This document shows, piece after piece, positions 1 to 8,728 of a DNA stretch of 64,000 nt (the first letter of the stretch is position 1; each line of letters opens with the position of its first letter). The position numbers and the translations under genes are program-made. The notes below the pieces were generated by a model that saw only the letters and a program-made list of their open reading frames with translations, had not been told where the DNA came from and ran no database searches. Origin of the DNA: QHXQ01 sp045807745 (GTDB lineage Bacteria > Acidobacteriota > Blastocatellia > Pyrinomonadales > Pyrinomonadaceae). The stretch is from contig JBJMGT010000018.1 of assembly GCA_045807745.1 (NCBI GenBank), forward strand, positions 184,608 through 248,607. Reading direction: 5' to 3'.

Positions 1-1334
1 GTCGTCGTGGGCGTGCCCACAGAGATCGACGCACTATTCTCACCTGCCGCTGCTTGGACGTTCAGGTCAGGCGGGCAGTCAATGGTTGGCGCGGCCGTGT
101 TTACGACGGTGACGAGGAACTGACAGCTATCACCCTTTTCGGCGGTTACTGTGACTGTCGTCGTCCCGACGGGGAAGAAGGAGCCGGAGGCGGGCAAGGA
201 TGTTACTGCGCCACAGTCGCCGATCACCTGCGACCCAAAGTTGATGAAAGCCCCTAGCGTCGCGCCTTGGGTCGTGTTGGCGCTGCGGGTGATGTTGTCT
301 GGGCAGACGAGCGAACAGGCCGGCGGGTTGTTGTTGGTGGTGACAACAGCCTTGGCCGTCCAAGCATTGTTGGTAGCGTCCAGATCGCTGGTGCTGGTGA
401 TCGCGGTCGCTGCACTTGTGATCAGCGTACCCGCGGGCACGCTATCACTGACATCGTAGACGAACGTGAAGACGGCCTGCGTGCCTTTCGGCAGGTTGGC
501 AACGTTGCAGGTCGTCAGGCCCGTCCCGCCGACGGACGGGTTCATGCAGGCGAAGGTCGCGCCGCTAGCTTGCGCCTCGGACGAAAAAGTTGCGTTGGCT
601 GGCACCGCTTGCGTGAACTGAATATTCAGCGCGTCGTCGGGGCCGGGGTTTGTAATGTACGTTGTAATCGTGAGCGGTGAGCCGGCTGGCACCTCGCCGC
701 CCGGATTAGGGTTGAGACTGTAAACCGACAGATCGACGGCCGGACTGGTCGGATCCACCACGTTGAAGTAGGCAGCCGCGCGCATTACAGAACGGCCGGC
801 CGGGCTGAGGGTCACGCGCCACGTGCCGCGATTATTAATGGTCAGACCGGCGATGAAGGACGTCTGGTCGGAGGGGAGTGTAAAGGTATCCTCCGTGCTG
901 GACGTGAGGTCGGTGCGTTGGTGGACGAGGCTGGCGGGGTCAGACCAGGAGACGCTGCTGGTTGCGGGCGAACTGGCCGTCACGCCCGTCACCTTCACGC
1001 AGACCGTCTCGCCTAAGCTGAAGGTGCTTTTCGCCGTGGTGCAGGTCGAGTTGTAGGTGACCACGGGGGGCGGCGTCGGTATCGGCGTCGGCAGGGCTTG
1101 CAGCATCAAGGCCGGCCGCAGCGAGTTGAGCGGCGAACCGGGGCCTTGCAGCGATGCGGGGTTGATCTCAGCCTTGAGGTTCGCTGGGGCGGCGGGCCGC
1201 CCGTGGGCGAATCTATTCAACGAGGCTGAGGAAGTTGTGTATAAAGCAGTTGATGCCAGGACGATAAACGTGACGAGTACGCCCCAGCGCCAACACTTGG
1301 TAGATAAGCGTCTTGGTGGCTTGGCAGGTAACAT
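1..1334 (-). CDS. Secreted DUF11/HYR-domain surface protein (C-terminus beyond window)
   Basis: This open frame runs from an ATG at 1334 off the left edge (444 codons seen), so it is partial. AGGAG lies about 8 nt upstream. Residues 1-38 are a basic stretch followed by a hydrophobic segment (GVLVTFIVLAS), a signal peptide or signal anchor. A Pro/Thr-rich linker sits near 81-91. Residues 92-195 form an Ig-like beta domain with two early cysteines. Residues 199-335 match the DUF11 conserved-repeat type (AVDLSVYSLNPNPGG start, NPGPDDA motif). From 338 a HYR (hyalin repeat) domain begins (CPDNIT...GDCGA...FPVGTTTVTVTA), and a second starts at 415 (PTIDCPPDLNV). Such proteins are exported adhesion or matrix proteins; the function here is inferred from domains only. 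Confidence 0.8.
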   Translation of the reverse strand, partial: MLPAKPPRRLSTKCWRWGVLVTFIVLASTALYTTSSASLNRFAHGRPAAPANLKAEINPASLQGPGSPLNSLRPALMLQALPTPIPTPPPVVTYNSTCTTAKSTFSLGETVCVKVTGVTASSPATSSVSWSDPASLVHQRTDLTSSTEDTFTLPSDQTSFIAGLTINNRGTWRVTLSPAGRSVMRAAAYFNVVDPTSPAVDLSVYSLNPNPGGEVPAGSPLTITTYITNPGPDDALNIQFTQAVPANATFSSEAQASGATFACMNPSVGGTGLTTCNVANLPKGTQAVFTFVYDVSDSVPAGTLITSAATAITSTSDLDATNNAWTAKAVVTTNNNPPACSLVCPDNITRSANTTQGATLGAFINFGSQVIGDCGAVTSLPASGSFFPVGTTTVTVTAEKGDSCQFLVTVVNTAAPTIDCPPDLNVQAAAGENSASISVGTPTT

Positions 1335-1637
1335 GAATGCATCTCCTTACTGACGCGCAGGCACTGGAGGGCTAGCTACAGTGCGGCCGGTCTCTGTAAC
1401 TTTTGCGCCGGCCGCTGTCAGCAGCCCGCCCAAAGCTCGAAACCTCAAAGAGACCACCGGCGCTAGCATGGCAAGCCGTCTAGCAACGAGGGCAGTGGCT
1501 CTATCTTGCGCGGCCGGGCAGCGAGCGAACGCTGCTGGTCGCGGGTTGCCGCTAAGGCCGGAGCATCGAGGCCAAGATCGCTGCTCGGCCCACAAGCAGT
1601 GCAGGCCGAGCAGGGACGTGGCGGAAGCCCGCGGCGC
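1335..1637. other. Intergenic stretch between two minus-strand secreted-protein genes
   Basis: About 300 bases without a convincing gene. It holds the ribosome binding site of the DUF11/HYR gene (AGGAG near 1343-1347, minus strand) and an 8-bp GC inverted repeat (1383-1390 with 1408-1415) with no T-run on either side. Nothing else is supported. Confidence 0.5.
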
Positions 1638-2600
1638 TTACTGCTGGTTAATAGGTGTCGGCGTCAGGTTGCCAGCGCCACCTCCGTTGAGGTTGAACTG
1701 GTTGTTGCCGTGCGAGAACACCGTACCGCCCGAATTGCTGATGCCAAAAGAGCCGTTGCCGATGATCGTCGTGTTCGAGAGATCGGTCTGCGACCCGGCG
1801 CCCGGCTGAAGACCAGTGCCATTGTGGTTGATCACGGTGTGTTCAATGGATATGTTGGCGGCGCTACCCATGGTGACGCCGACGCCCGTATTCAACATCA
1901 CCGAGGAATTCCGCAGCGTACCATTAGCGTTGGCACCCATGACCAAGCCGTTGGTCATGCCCTCCAGCTTCACGTTGTCCATGATAGCCACTAGGTTGCC
2001 GCTGCTGGTGGTGAGATTGATGCCGGTGGCGCAGTTGGTGATGTTCGTGTCCTTGATGAAAAGGTTAGAACCGCTTGCCGTCAACGACGCGCGGATGCCT
2101 TCGTTGACGAAGCCCATGATGACGCAGCTTTCGACGGACAGTTTCTTGCCAGCCGTGAAGTTGATGGCGCGGATGCCGGTCGGCAGTCCGCAGGTCGAGC
2201 CGCTACAGGTGCTCGTGCCCGTGCCGTTGATCGAGAGACGGCGCAGGATGACGTGCTGCTTCGGGTCGGCAGTGGTGGTGGTGGTGATGGTGACGTTGAC
2301 GCCGGTGGTGCCGCTGGCCAAGACGGAGGCGAATGTGCCACCGCCGTCAATGGTGATCGACTTGGTGATGGTCACCGCGCCGAACCCACCCGGATCGAGG
2401 CAGTCAATCTCGCCGGCAATAGCCGTCTTCGAGATCGCGCCGGCGAACGTCTTACAAGGGGCCGTGCGGCTACACGGGTTGACGTCGTCGCCCACGCCCG
2501 ATACCCATGTACGGGTTGCTTGAGCCTGAGCCAAGGAGGCGAAAGCTAAGGTAACTGTGATCAAGACCAAAGCTTGGATGGCATAGCGTAACTTACTCAT
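1638..2600 (-). CDS. Secreted right-handed parallel beta-helix protein
   Basis: A 320-residue protein with a clear Sec signal peptide (residues 1-27, cleavage likely after AQA). The rest is rich in short repeating strands with Asn, Thr and Gly, typical of a pectate-lyase-like right-handed beta-helix. The N-terminal pattern TWVSGVGDDVNPCSRTAPCK followed by TFAGAIS is common in secreted beta-helix proteins of unknown function that begin with a short disulfide-bearing cap. No catalytic motif is seen, so enzyme activity cannot be claimed. AAAGGAG lies upstream of the ATG. It lies in tandem with the DUF11/HYR gene downstream, about 300 nt away, which suggests related export or surface roles. Confidence 0.8.
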   Translation of the reverse strand: MSKLRYAIQALVLITVTLAFASLAQAQATRTWVSGVGDDVNPCSRTAPCKTFAGAISKTAIAGEIDCLDPGGFGAVTITKSITIDGGGTFASVLASGTTGVNVTITTTTTADPKQHVILRRLSINGTGTSTCSGSTCGLPTGIRAINFTAGKKLSVESCVIMGFVNEGIRASLTASGSNLFIKDTNITNCATGINLTTSSGNLVAIMDNVKLEGMTNGLVMGANANGTLRNSSVMLNTGVGVTMGSAANISIEHTVINHNGTGLQPGAGSQTDLSNTTIIGNGSFGISNSGGTVFSHGNNQFNLNGGGAGNLTPTPINQQ

Positions 2601-3148
2601 GTGTCTAGCTCCTTTTGGGGTTAGTGGTTACTGACTCGTGGGTGACGGTCAGGAACCGAAGCCTTGATAAGGTTCGGAGAACTGTTTGACGGGCAAAGTC
2701 TGATCAGCGGGTTTGGCCATCTTCTACGGCAATAGCTGGTGGGCACACCGCGCGGATCAAAGATTTCGAAAGAGCGTCGGTTGGTTGATGAACGAGAAAC
2801 GTCTCCATGTACGAGGGCTGAAGGCCAGCTGGATTTCATTTACTGCGATGACCAACCCTTGTTCGGTTACTCACCAATCGGCATGGGGCAATTCTTATAC
2901 CGTAAAGCGCAACCAGAAGGCAAGCCTCAAAAAGCCGCATTGTGCCGCCCGCGTTCGGCGACACGTGTGCACATTCGTGGACGATGCGTTAACGAATGTG
3001 CGCAGGGGGCGGAATGATAGCAAGGAAAGTGCCAGTCACCTGTTGGCATCGGGGGGGGGGCGCTGCCCCAAGTGAAATTCGCAGTTCTGGTCTAGACCAT
3101 CATTAAAGTACGTTGCAATTCTAATAACGGGAAGGTAGGCTGACGAGC
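2601..3148. other. 548-bp intergenic region with a G10 tract
   Basis: This gap separates a divergent pair (beta-helix gene on minus, UDP-xylose synthase on plus). Short open frames exist on both strands but none has a good ribosome binding site or recognisable protein features. A run of ten G residues lies at 3051-3060, immediately followed by CGCTGCCCC. I see no clear sigma-70 promoter or terminator hairpin. Confidence 0.5.
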
Positions 3149-4123
3149 ATGCGCATACTGGTCACAGGCGGTGCCGGATTCTTAGGCTCACATCTGTGTG
3201 AGCGATTGCTCCAAGCGGGGCATGAGGTGCTCTGCCTCGATAACTTCTTTACTGGTCGGCGCGAGAACGTGCGGCATCTGCTGGACGACCGTTGCTTTGA
3301 GCTTGTCCGCCACGACATCACCGAGCCGATCCTGCTCGAAGTCGATCAGATTTATAACCTCGCCTGCCCCGCTTCGCCCATCCATTACCAGTACAATCCG
3401 GTCAAGACTGTCAAGACCAACGTCATGGGCACGCTCAACATGCTGGGCTTAGCCAAGCGCGTCCGCGCGCGCATCCTGCAAGCGTCCACCTCGGAGGTCT
3501 ATGGCGATCCGGAGATGCACCCGCAACGGGAAGAGTACTGGGGCCATGTCAACCCCATCGGGATCAGATCATGTTATGACGAAGGCAAGCGTCTGGCCGA
3601 AACGTTGATGATGGACTATCACCGCCAGAACAAGGTGGACACGCGCATCATTCGCATCTTTAACACCTACGGCCCGCGCATGCTTGAGAACGACGGGCGC
3701 GTGGTCTCGAACTTTATCGTGCAGGCGCTCAAGGGCGAGGAGCTGACCATCTACGGCGACGGCAGCCAGACGCGCTCATTCTGTTACGTTGATGATCTGA
3801 TTGACGGCATGGTGCGCTTGATGAACGTCGCGGCGGGCGTGCAACCCGACATCGACGTGCACGACCCGGTCAACGTCGGCAACCCCGGCGAGTTCACGAT
3901 GCGCGAGTTGGCCGCAGAGGTGGCCCAAGCGGTCGGCGGCGCCGTTAAGACGCGCTACTGTCCGCTGCCGGCGGACGACCCGCGCCAACGTCGCCCCGAC
4001 ATCACGCGCGCCCAGCGCCTGCTCGGCTGGGCGCCGACCGTGCCCTTCCGCGACGGTCTCCGCCGCACCGTCGCATATTTCGCGGCGCACGCACAGCGCA
4101 CGAGCGCGCGCCCCGACGCTTAG
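3149..4123 (+). CDS. uxs: UDP-glucuronate decarboxylase (UDP-xylose synthase)
   Basis: Extended SDR enzyme of 324 residues that converts UDP-glucuronate to UDP-xylose with bound NAD. The Rossmann motif is at the extreme N-terminus (TGGAGFLGSHL, residues 6-16), followed by DNFFTG, which is characteristic of this branch. The catalytic Ser/Tyr/Lys set is visible as ASTSEVYGDP and SCYDEGKR (YxxxK). The NACPASPIHYQ-like segment (NLACPASPIHYQ) is typical of UXS. Length fits the bacterial UXS family. It is the first gene of a polysaccharide cluster and is followed 2 nt later by a glycosyltransferase. A GGAAGG ribosome binding site precedes the ATG. Confidence 0.93.
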   Translation: MRILVTGGAGFLGSHLCERLLQAGHEVLCLDNFFTGRRENVRHLLDDRCFELVRHDITEPILLEVDQIYNLACPASPIHYQYNPVKTVKTNVMGTLNMLGLAKRVRARILQASTSEVYGDPEMHPQREEYWGHVNPIGIRSCYDEGKRLAETLMMDYHRQNKVDTRIIRIFNTYGPRMLENDGRVVSNFIVQALKGEELTIYGDGSQTRSFCYVDDLIDGMVRLMNVAAGVQPDIDVHDPVNVGNPGEFTMRELAAEVAQAVGGAVKTRYCPLPADDPRQRRPDITRAQRLLGWAPTVPFRDGLRRTVAYFAAHAQRTSARPDA

Positions 4124-4125
4124 CG

Positions 4126-5112
4126 ATGCGACCTTTAGTCTCCGTCATCCTCCCCGTCTATGACGAACGGGAGAACCTCGCCGCCCTGACGGCGCGCGTG
4201 CAACCTGTGCTCGAACGAGCGACGGGCGGCGCGTTCGAGGTGCTGTTCGTTGACGACGGCAGCCGCGACGGCTCAAGCGAAATGCTCGACGCCATCAGCG
4301 CGCGCGATGGCCGCTACAAGGTGATTCATTTCTCGCGCAACTTCGGTCATCAGGCGGCGCTGCAAGCCGGACTTGACGCCGCGACGGGGCGGGCCGTCGC
4401 GTTGATGGACGCAGACCTGCAAGACCCGCCTGAGTTGCTCGGTCAATTCATCGACAAATGGCGCGCAGGTTATGAAGTGGTCTACGCCGTCCGGCGCAAG
4501 CGCAAAGAGTCGCTCTGGAAGCGCGCGGCTTATAACACCTTCTATCGCACGATGAAGCTCATCGCCGAGATCGACACGCCGCTCGATGCGGGCGACTTCT
4601 GTCTAATGGATTATCGCGTGGTGCAGACTTTGGTGGCCTTGCGCGAGCGCAACAGATTTTTGCGGGGCTTGCGTAGCTGGGTTGGGTTCAAGCAGATCAG
4701 CGTCGAGTACGAACGCGAGGCGCGCAACGCGGGCGCGCCGAAATATACGCTGCGCAAGCTCGTCAAGTTGGCGCTCTCCGGCTACATCGGATTTTCGTCT
4801 CTGCCGCTCAGGCTCGCCGCGTGGCTCGGCCTACTGTCCGCAAGCGCGGGTTTTCTGATGACCATTTGGGTGGTGGCCGAAAAACTGCGCGGCGTGGCCG
4901 CGCCGCAAGGTTGGGCCTCGACCATCGCGGTCATCCTGTTTATCAGCGGCGTGCAACTGATCATCCTCGGCGTGATCGGCGAATACTTGGGCCGCGTGTA
5001 CGACGAAGTGCGGCGGCGACCGCTGTACGTCGTCAGCACACGCGCAGGGTTCGCAGACGAAGTGGCCGAGCCGGAGCGCGCCGAGGCCGCGACCGGCATG
5101 CGGGGCGCATAG
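4126..5112 (+). CDS. Family 2 glycosyltransferase, DPM1/GtrB-like, with C-terminal membrane helices
   Basis: A 328-residue GT2 enzyme that probably moves a sugar from a nucleotide donor to a polyprenyl phosphate carrier at the cytoplasmic membrane. The GT-A fold is shown by SVILPVYDERENL at the start, DDGSRDGS near 43-50, and MDADLQDPPE near 94-103, where the DAD residues bind the metal and donor. Two hydrophobic segments follow after residue 225 (SGYIGFSSLPLRLAAWLGLL region and the ILFISGVQLIILGVIGEYLG region), as in ArnC, GtrB and related enzymes. The start lies 2 nt after the upstream stop, so the two genes are probably translationally coupled. Confidence 0.9.
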   Translation: MRPLVSVILPVYDERENLAALTARVQPVLERATGGAFEVLFVDDGSRDGSSEMLDAISARDGRYKVIHFSRNFGHQAALQAGLDAATGRAVALMDADLQDPPELLGQFIDKWRAGYEVVYAVRRKRKESLWKRAAYNTFYRTMKLIAEIDTPLDAGDFCLMDYRVVQTLVALRERNRFLRGLRSWVGFKQISVEYEREARNAGAPKYTLRKLVKLALSGYIGFSSLPLRLAAWLGLLSASAGFLMTIWVVAEKLRGVAAPQGWASTIAVILFISGVQLIILGVIGEYLGRVYDEVRRRPLYVVSTRAGFADEVAEPERAEAATGMRGA

Positions 5113-5119
5113 CTAATTC

Positions 5120-5869
5120 ATGAAGCATCAATTTGCCGAACAGTATGGAGACTTGGAGCGCTGGCACTGGTGGTTTCGCGGGCGCAGAAGCGTGGTCGAA
5201 GCCATCCTGCGCCATGAGCTGCCCACGCAAGGTTCGCGCGCGCTGCTCTCCGTGGGTTGCGGCCCCGCTGAAGGACTCGACTGGTTAGTGCCGTTCGCCG
5301 GGCCGCAGGGGCAAGTGGTGGGTCTCGACATCGAGCCGCTGCATGCGCGCCGTCTGCCTGAGCAGGTCGGGTTTGTGCTCGGCTCGCTGGAGCGCACGCC
5401 CTTCGCCGATCAATCGTTCGACGTAGTGCTGGCGTTGGATGTGCTCGAACACTTGGACGATGATGCAGCGGGCTTGAGCGAGGCCGCGCGCCTCGTTCGG
5501 CCCGGCGGACTGCTCTTGCTCACAGTGCCGGCCTTGCCGAGTTTGTGGGGCGGGCAGGATGTTGTGAGCGAACATCGGCGTAGATATACGAAGCGCACGC
5601 TCACGCGCCTGTTTCAAGCGACGGCATTGACTGATTATCAGGTGAAGTACTTCAACACGCTACTGTTCCCGGCGGCGAGTTTGGTTCGTTGGGCGCGGCG
5701 CGCGCTCGGACTAGCCAACCGGCCGCAGAGTGATTTTGAAAATCATCGCCCCGGCGTGCTGAATGAGTTGTTGACGTGGGTGTTCAATTTGGAGAGCCGG
5801 TTTATCAACTACGCACCCACACCCATCGGCGTGAGTCTGGTCGCCAAGTACAGACCTGCGGCCCGATAG
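5120..5869 (+). CDS. Class I SAM-dependent methyltransferase
   Basis: A 249-residue methyltransferase. The SAM-binding motif I is LLSVGCGPAEGL (about residues 43-54), motif II is VVGLDIEP, and post-I motifs include FADQSFDVVLALDVLEHLDD and LVRPGGLLLLTVPAL, the usual Methyltransf_11 pattern. An N-terminal WHWWFRGRR segment is common in methyltransferases found in polysaccharide or lipid-carrier clusters. It starts 7 nt after the glycosyltransferase and shares its operon. The substrate is unknown; a sugar or polyprenyl-linked intermediate is the likely target from context. Confidence 0.85.
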   Translation: MKHQFAEQYGDLERWHWWFRGRRSVVEAILRHELPTQGSRALLSVGCGPAEGLDWLVPFAGPQGQVVGLDIEPLHARRLPEQVGFVLGSLERTPFADQSFDVVLALDVLEHLDDDAAGLSEAARLVRPGGLLLLTVPALPSLWGGQDVVSEHRRRYTKRTLTRLFQATALTDYQVKYFNTLLFPAASLVRWARRALGLANRPQSDFENHRPGVLNELLTWVFNLESRFINYAPTPIGVSLVAKYRPAAR

Positions 5870-5903
5870 CCAAGCCGAAACTGTTTATTCGCTTCCCGCC
5901 ATT

Positions 5904-6443
5904 TCAACCTGTGAAATCCGGATACTGCTCGTCGCGCGCGATGATCATGCGCGGCTCGCCGCCGTTATCCGGCCACACGATGCCGAAGGCCGGATCGTTC
6001 CAACGCACACCTGCCGCGCACTCCGGCGCGTACACGTCCGCCATCTGGTAATAAAGCTCTGTGTCGTCCGTGAGCGTCTGGAAGCCGTGCGCGAAATCTG
6101 CGGGCACGTAGAGCATGCGCCGGTTCTCGGCCGTCAGCTCGACGCCGAGCCACTGTTTGTAGGTGGGCGAGGCGGCGCGCAGATCTATGATCACGTCATA
6201 GATCGCGCCGCGCGTGCAGCGCACCAGCTTCGCCTGCGCGTGTGGCGGCCGTTGAAAGTGCATCCCGCGCAGCGTGCCGCGCCGTCTGTTATAAGAGATG
6301 TTGCACTCGGCGAAGGGCGCGGCTAAGTCGTGCGCCGCGAACGCGCGCGCGCTCCAGGCGCGGGCCAAAAATCCGCGCTCGTCCGCGAAGTGCTCTGGCT
6401 CGATGACAAACGCGCCCGGTAGTTTCGTCGCAATAAAATTCAT
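5904..6443 (-). CDS. rfbC: dTDP-4-dehydrorhamnose 3,5-epimerase
   Basis: A 179-residue cupin-fold epimerase acting at step three of dTDP-L-rhamnose synthesis. The family signature RRGTLRGMHFQRPPHAQAK is present, with the catalytic His in the MHFQ motif, followed by KLVRCTRGAIYDVIIDLR and the late FAHGFQTLTDDTELYYQM motif. Length is normal for RmlC. It is the only cluster gene on the minus strand and is divergent from rfbB; the pair share a 250-bp intergenic region with a strong promoter pointing to rfbB. Confidence 0.95.
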   Translation of the reverse strand: MNFIATKLPGAFVIEPEHFADERGFLARAWSARAFAAHDLAAPFAECNISYNRRRGTLRGMHFQRPPHAQAKLVRCTRGAIYDVIIDLRAASPTYKQWLGVELTAENRRMLYVPADFAHGFQTLTDDTELYYQMADVYAPECAAGVRWNDPAFGIVWPDNGGEPRMIIARDEQYPDFTG

Positions 6444-6547
6444 CTCGGCTCGCGGTCTATAAATGAGGTTACACAGATCATGTTCGGTCGCGTTAGCCTA
6501 ACATACTTGCGCGCGCCGCCTACAAGCGCGCTGTGCGGGGCGCTTTC

Positions 6548-6577
6548 TTGACACCCTTGATCGCGCACACCTATACT
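6548..6577 (+). promoter_or_regulatory. Sigma-70-type promoter for the rfbB operon
   Basis: TTGACA at 6548-6553 and TATACT at 6572-6577, separated by 18 nt. It is a near-consensus pair, about 120 nt upstream of the rfbB start and directed toward it. Confidence 0.65.
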
Positions 6578-6695
6578 CCGCACTTAATTCAAACAACCAC
6601 AAGTCCCAGACGCCTTGCAGTTGTGAACGCTTTAATCTCAGGCGCGCCGGCCGCCGCGACGAATAAGACCGGCCACCACATCATTCGACTTCAAT

Positions 6696-7718
6696 ATGCG
6701 TAAACTCTTCGTGACCGGCGGCGCGGGCTTCATCGGCTCGGCCTTCATCCGCCTTGTGCTGGCCGCGCGCCCCGACTGCGAGCTTGTCAACTTCGACGCG
6801 CTCACCTACGCGGGCAATCCCGACAACCTGATTGGACTTGACGACGCGCGCCACCGCTTCGTGCGCGGCGACATCTGCGACCGCGCGGGCCTACTCGCGG
6901 CGCTCGCCGCCGACACGGATGCAATCATCAACTTCGCCGCCGAGTCGCACGTGGATCGCAGCATCACTTCGGCCGACGAGTTCCTGCGCACCAACGTGCT
7001 CGGCACGCAGGTGCTGCTCGACGCGGCGCGCGCGCGGGGCGTCGAGCGATTCGTGCAGATTTCGACCGACGAAGTGATGGGCAGTCTGCCTGAAGACGAG
7101 CACGCTTTCTTTACCGAAGAAAGTCCATTCGCGCCGAACAGTCCGTATGCTGCGTCGAAGGCGGCGGCCGAGCACCTCGTCCGCGCGGCGCACCACACGC
7201 ATGGACTCGACACCGTCAGCACGCGCTGCGGCAACAACTACGGCCCGCGTCAGTTCCCCGAAAAATTGATTCCGCTTTTCATCGCCAACGCCTTAAACGA
7301 TGAACCGCTGCCCGTCTATGGCGACGGCCAGAACGTGCGCGACTGGATTTATGTTGATGATCACTGCCGCGCGATCCTGCTCGCGTTAGAGCATGGCACG
7401 TCGGGCGCGACCTACAACATCGGCGCGCGCAACGAACGGCGCAATCTCGAAGTCGTCGAGAGTCTGCTCGGCGCGCTCGGCAAGCCGCCGACGTTGATCC
7501 GTTACGTCAAAGATCGGCCCGGTCATGACCGGCGCTACGCGATTGACCCGACTAAGATCGAGACCGAACTGGGCTGGCGACCTGTTGAGACTTGGGCGAG
7601 CGGCTTGCGAAAAACGATTCAGTGGTACGCCGATAATCCGGAGTGGATCGCGCGCGCGCGTAGTGGTGCGTATCGTGCATACTATGCGCAGCAGTACGGC
7701 GCGGAGGTCGGCGCGTAG
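6696..7718 (+). CDS. rfbB: dTDP-glucose 4,6-dehydratase
   Basis: A 340-residue extended SDR enzyme converting dTDP-glucose to dTDP-4-keto-6-deoxyglucose, step two of dTDP-rhamnose synthesis. It has FVTGGAGFIGSAFIR at the N-terminus for NAD binding, the ALTYAGNPDNL motif typical of RmlB, NFAAESHVDRSI, STDEVMGSL, and the catalytic SPYAASKAAAEH (YxxxK). Length matches RmlB. The stop codon overlaps the GTG of rfbD by one base, so the two are coupled. The thymidylyltransferase gene rfbA is not in the window. Confidence 0.96.
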   Translation: MRKLFVTGGAGFIGSAFIRLVLAARPDCELVNFDALTYAGNPDNLIGLDDARHRFVRGDICDRAGLLAALAADTDAIINFAAESHVDRSITSADEFLRTNVLGTQVLLDAARARGVERFVQISTDEVMGSLPEDEHAFFTEESPFAPNSPYAASKAAAEHLVRAAHHTHGLDTVSTRCGNNYGPRQFPEKLIPLFIANALNDEPLPVYGDGQNVRDWIYVDDHCRAILLALEHGTSGATYNIGARNERRNLEVVESLLGALGKPPTLIRYVKDRPGHDRRYAIDPTKIETELGWRPVETWASGLRKTIQWYADNPEWIARARSGAYRAYYAQQYGAEVGA

Positions 7719-8584
7719 TGAAAATTTTAATCACGGGGTCGAATGGGATGGTCGCGCGCGCGCTCACCGCACACTGCGCGGCGCGCGGCGACGATGTGCT
7801 GGCGCACACACGCGCCGAGTTGGACATCGCGAACGCGGCCGAGGTGCAGGCGACGTTTGCGCGGCTGCGCCCCGACACAGTTATCAACTGCGCCGCGTGG
7901 ACTGATGTGGATGGCTGCGAGCTTGACCCGGAACGCGCGCTCGCCGTCAACGCTGTGGCCGTCGAATCGATGGCGTATGCGAGCCGGCAAGTGGGCGCAT
8001 CCTTCGTCACCATCTCGACCGACTACGTCTTTGCGGGCGACAAGGAGGGCTACTACACACAGCGCGATGACCCTGAGCCGCAGAGCGCCTACGGCATCTC
8101 GAAGCTGAAGGGCGAGTGGCTGGCGCAGGTCGCCTCGGCCCGCACCATCGTCGTCCGCACGGGTTGGATTTTCGGCCCCGGCGGGCGGAATTTTCTGGCG
8201 ACGGCCCTTGAGCGCGCGCACCGGGGCGAACAACTCAAGGCCATTGGTGATGCCTACGGCACGCCGACCTACGCGCCGCACCTGACTGCGCGCCTGCGCG
8301 AACTCGCAGAGCTTGACCTGCCCGGCGTCTATCACGTCGTTGGCAGCGGCGACGGCACGAGTTTCGCCGGCTTCGCGCGCGCGGCCGTTGAATTGGCGGG
8401 CGACACGGGCGCGACGGTCGCAGAGGTCTCGATGGCCGCCCTGCAACGCCCGGCCCCGCGCCCGTGCAACTCGCGCCTGCGCTGTCTGCTCAGCCCAGCC
8501 ATCGGCCTCGCGCCCCTCCCCGAATGGCAGAGCGCCCTACGCGAGTTTGCGGCGCAAACTCAAAGGATGAAGGCTGAAGGATGA
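7718..8584 (+). CDS. rfbD: dTDP-4-dehydrorhamnose reductase
   Basis: A 288-residue SDR enzyme reducing dTDP-4-keto-rhamnose to dTDP-L-rhamnose. The motif ITGSNGMVARALT binds NADPH, VINCAAWTDVDGCE and ISTDYVFAGDK are family hallmarks, and SAYGISKLKGEW carries the catalytic Tyr and Lys. The start is GTG, overlapping the rfbB stop. The last residues (QRMKAEG) and the stop codon are encoded inside the left arm of a word-repeat hairpin, so the C-terminal tail is probably a by-product of that repeat. Confidence 0.95.
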   Translation: MKILITGSNGMVARALTAHCAARGDDVLAHTRAELDIANAAEVQATFARLRPDTVINCAAWTDVDGCELDPERALAVNAVAVESMAYASRQVGASFVTISTDYVFAGDKEGYYTQRDDPEPQSAYGISKLKGEWLAQVASARTIVVRTGWIFGPGGRNFLATALERAHRGEQLKAIGDAYGTPTYAPHLTARLRELAELDLPGVYHVVGSGDGTSFAGFARAAVELAGDTGATVAEVSMAALQRPAPRPCNSRLRCLLSPAIGLAPLPEWQSALREFAAQTQRMKAEG

Positions 8585-8654
8585 AGGATGATAGGAAGAT
8601 CGCTCAATTTGCGTGCTCCTGCTTTCATCCTTCATCCTTCATCCTTCATCCTTT
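8562..8654. repeat. Word-repeat hairpin (unit ATGAAGG), rfbD/wzc junction
   Basis: Left arm 8562-8590 and right arm 8626-8654 are reverse complements at 28 of 29 positions. Each arm is made of near-perfect tandem 7-mers (ATGAAGG on one side, CCTTCAT on the other). The loop is 35 nt. The left arm overlaps the end of rfbD, including its stop codon. A short T-rich stretch follows, so it might also attenuate transcription. Confidence 0.85.
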
Positions 8655-8728
8655 CTCTGCTATCATTCGTGGCTGCTAAACCCGGCGTGTGCCGCCCAGA
8701 TCAGATTTAGAAGTAAGGTTAAAGAAAG

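Noticed and set aside
2713..3075. Small plus-strand frames in the 2601-3148 gap
   Set aside because: No ribosome binding site, no recognisable protein pattern, and mixed composition.
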